A stretch of 64,000 nucleotides of DNA from Allantophomopsis cytisporea (lineage: Eukaryota; Ascomycota; Leotiomycetes; Phacidiales; Phacidiaceae): assembly GCA_024752435.1 (NCBI GenBank), contig CP103021.1:1736001-1800000 (forward strand), read 5' to 3'. Shown here one piece after another: positions 62,437-64,000 of this stretch. Every line of letters begins with the position of its first letter. Position 1 is the stretch's first letter. A model generated the notes under the pieces. The model was not told the origin of the DNA. It did not search any database and was given only the letters and a program-made list of their open reading frames with translations. Both the position numbers and the translations under genes were made by a program.

Positions 62437-64000
62437 ATGCTATCTCTCTTCAGTCGCAGGAAACCCAGGTACGTCGAAATTATTTTTATTTTCACCTAGC
62501 TGTACTAACTCCACTTTACGTAGTCAAGACCTCTGGACCGAGGCTGTAGAGCAGCTTAGCGTCGATGTCAGACAAAACATCAACTTTGGCGGTCACAAGA
62601 GGCTCCAGGCACTGTCAAATTTGCTTCAGTTGACCGATGATTCGAGAAAGGAGTGCCGCAGTAAGCAATGGAAATACATTCGCAAGAGTGGAGAGTCAGT
62701 CAGTGTCCGGGACATGCTTGGAAAGATTGTCAAGTGGGCGATCGTCTTCAAGGATGTTGGAGATACTATTGTTCAATATGATCCGGTGCATTCTGCACTA
62801 CCATGGGCTGGTTTTCGATTCATTCTCCAGGTGCGTTGATGAAGATCATATCAGACTTGACGAACTAACTCCTCTTAGATTGCAATTAATGACACCGAAA
62901 ACTATGGCTGTATTATTGAACATGTGGCTTCAATCGCAGAGATCATCTGTCGCTGCACAATATTAGAACACATCTGTCGCTGTTCACAATCTCCAGCGAT
63001 TGAAGAGCTTACAAGATCCCTAATCAATCTTTACGTCAAAATCTTAACTTACCTCTCCAAAGCAAAAACTTATTTCGAGAAAAATACTGCCAGTTCGTAT
63101 TGCATTTTGATTATAAAACATTAGCTGACAAAATGGTAGAACGTATCATAGTAGATGCTTTCTTGATGCAGTCAAATTTCAATTCTTATTTCGCTACTGT
63201 TACTGCTGCGCAAGAAGGAGTTGACCGCTGTTCAAGCCTTGCCACAATTCAAGGTCAGTACAGCACCGAAGTTGATTCACGATAATCTAATATCATTCAG
63301 AGCAAATGTCCAATCACAAAGAACTGAAGGATATTCTTCAACGGATTGACGGGCCTATGAAACGACTTGATGAAAACATCAAATTCATATCAGACTCTTT
63401 GAATGGTAAGTTTGACGTAAGCGTCAAGTCAGGTATGCTGACAGATGTCAGAATCAAAACGAAGAGAAATCCTAGAATGGATCTCTGCTGAGCCATACAA
63501 CAAGTACCATACTCAGACAGCGAAAGAAGTGCTCCGGGGAACTGGCAAATGGCTGCTCTCAGACACCGAATTCCAGAGTTGGAAGAACGACAGTGCCTCC
63601 TCAATCATCTGGCTACGTGGGAACCCAGGTTCAGGTAGGATACTTTTACCCTCACTTCTAAATCTATACTAACTTTTGAAAGGCAAGAGTAAATTAGTGT
63701 GAGCGTTAAGAAGTGCAATACTAAAAAAGTACTAATCTCTCTAGATCTATGGTCATCAATGATGCTATCGACGCCTCTGATGCTTCCCAAAGTCGCCCTC
63801 CAGTCTATTTCTACTGCTCTCGAAACACTGCAGAGCCCAATCGTGCCAATCCCGATGCCATCATGGCTAGTTTGGCTAGACAACTATCATGCCTCAAACC
63901 TGGGGCCACTCTTTTACAACCAGCTATAGAGCTCTATAAAAAGAAACACTCCAACGACAGTTCAGCTGTATGTCTCAGTGTGCAAGAGAGCTGCACACTC
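62437..64000 (+). CDS. NACHT-domain NLR-like protein, 3'-partial
   Basis: Eight exons are visible: 62437-62468, 62524-62830, 62879-63092, 63125-63253, 63301-63405, 63452-63634, 63683-63698 and 63745->64000; the frame is open to the edge. Most introns are 46-55 nt; the one at 63093-63124 would be only 32 nt. The N-terminal 280 residues follow the pattern of the helical domain found before NACHT in fungal NLR-like proteins (DLWTEAVEQL, ALPWAGFRFILQIAI, AIEELTRSLINLYVKIL). The NACHT region begins REILEWISAEPYNKYH, with GTGKWLL, SSIIWLRGNPGSGKS as Walker A and VYFYCSRN. Such proteins act as STAND NTPase sensors in heterokaryon incompatibility and innate-like immunity; the repeat sensor domain expected after NACHT lies outside the window. 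If the 32-nt gap is not spliced, the gene is frameshifted. Confidence 0.85.

Overview
The window reads as nuclear DNA of a filamentous ascomycete (Pezizomycotina; Leotiomycetes such as a Sclerotiniaceae relative is my inference from general protein flavour, not tested). Reasons: genes lie on both strands without operons, most carry short GT-AG introns of about 46-75 nt with CTAAC/CTAAT-like branch sites, and the gene content is typical of moulds (velvet factor, rhodopsin-domain membrane protein, RTA1 protein, Zn2Cys6 regulator, NACHT protein). All exon models below were joined by hand from reading frame and splice signals.

Layout: a partial Ser-rich protein runs in from the left edge (3-2941), convergent with a 7-TM rhodopsin-domain protein (3301-4897, minus). 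4.9-9.8 kb is gene-poor. A two-exon membrane protein of unknown function is at 9765-10671 (minus). A short velvet-domain protein is at 14647-15009. Housekeeping genes follow: cytosolic/mitochondrial arginyl-tRNA synthetase (16174-18407), an APC-family amino acid/choline permease (18979-20975, minus), an isochorismatase-family hydrolase of the biuret-hydrolase type (25519-26788), and the dynein regulator NudE (28804-30631). A repeat-dotted, gene-poor 8.7 kb precedes acetyl-CoA carboxylase ACC1 (39316-46368), the largest gene, whose stop is followed in frame by 86 open codons ending in a membrane segment.

Right of ACC1 lies a three-exon unknown gene (47214-48026, minus), a broken short-chain dehydrogenase (48614-49577), a broken secreted repeat protein resembling Kex2-processed repeat precursors (about 50605-50906), and then a pair of cell-surface polysaccharide genes: a membrane-anchored GH114 endo-galactosaminidase (51317-52258, minus) and an Agd3-like CE18 deacetylase (53768-56050, plus). 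In Aspergillus fumigatus these two families (Ega3, Agd3) belong to the galactosaminogalactan cluster, so the pair probably builds or trims a partially deacetylated galactosamine polymer. An RTA1-family protein (56678-57668, minus) and a Zn2Cys6 transcription factor (58840-60249, minus) follow. The right edge cuts a fungal NLR-like NACHT protein (62437->64000) with very short introns, including a 16-nt microexon inside the Walker A motif.
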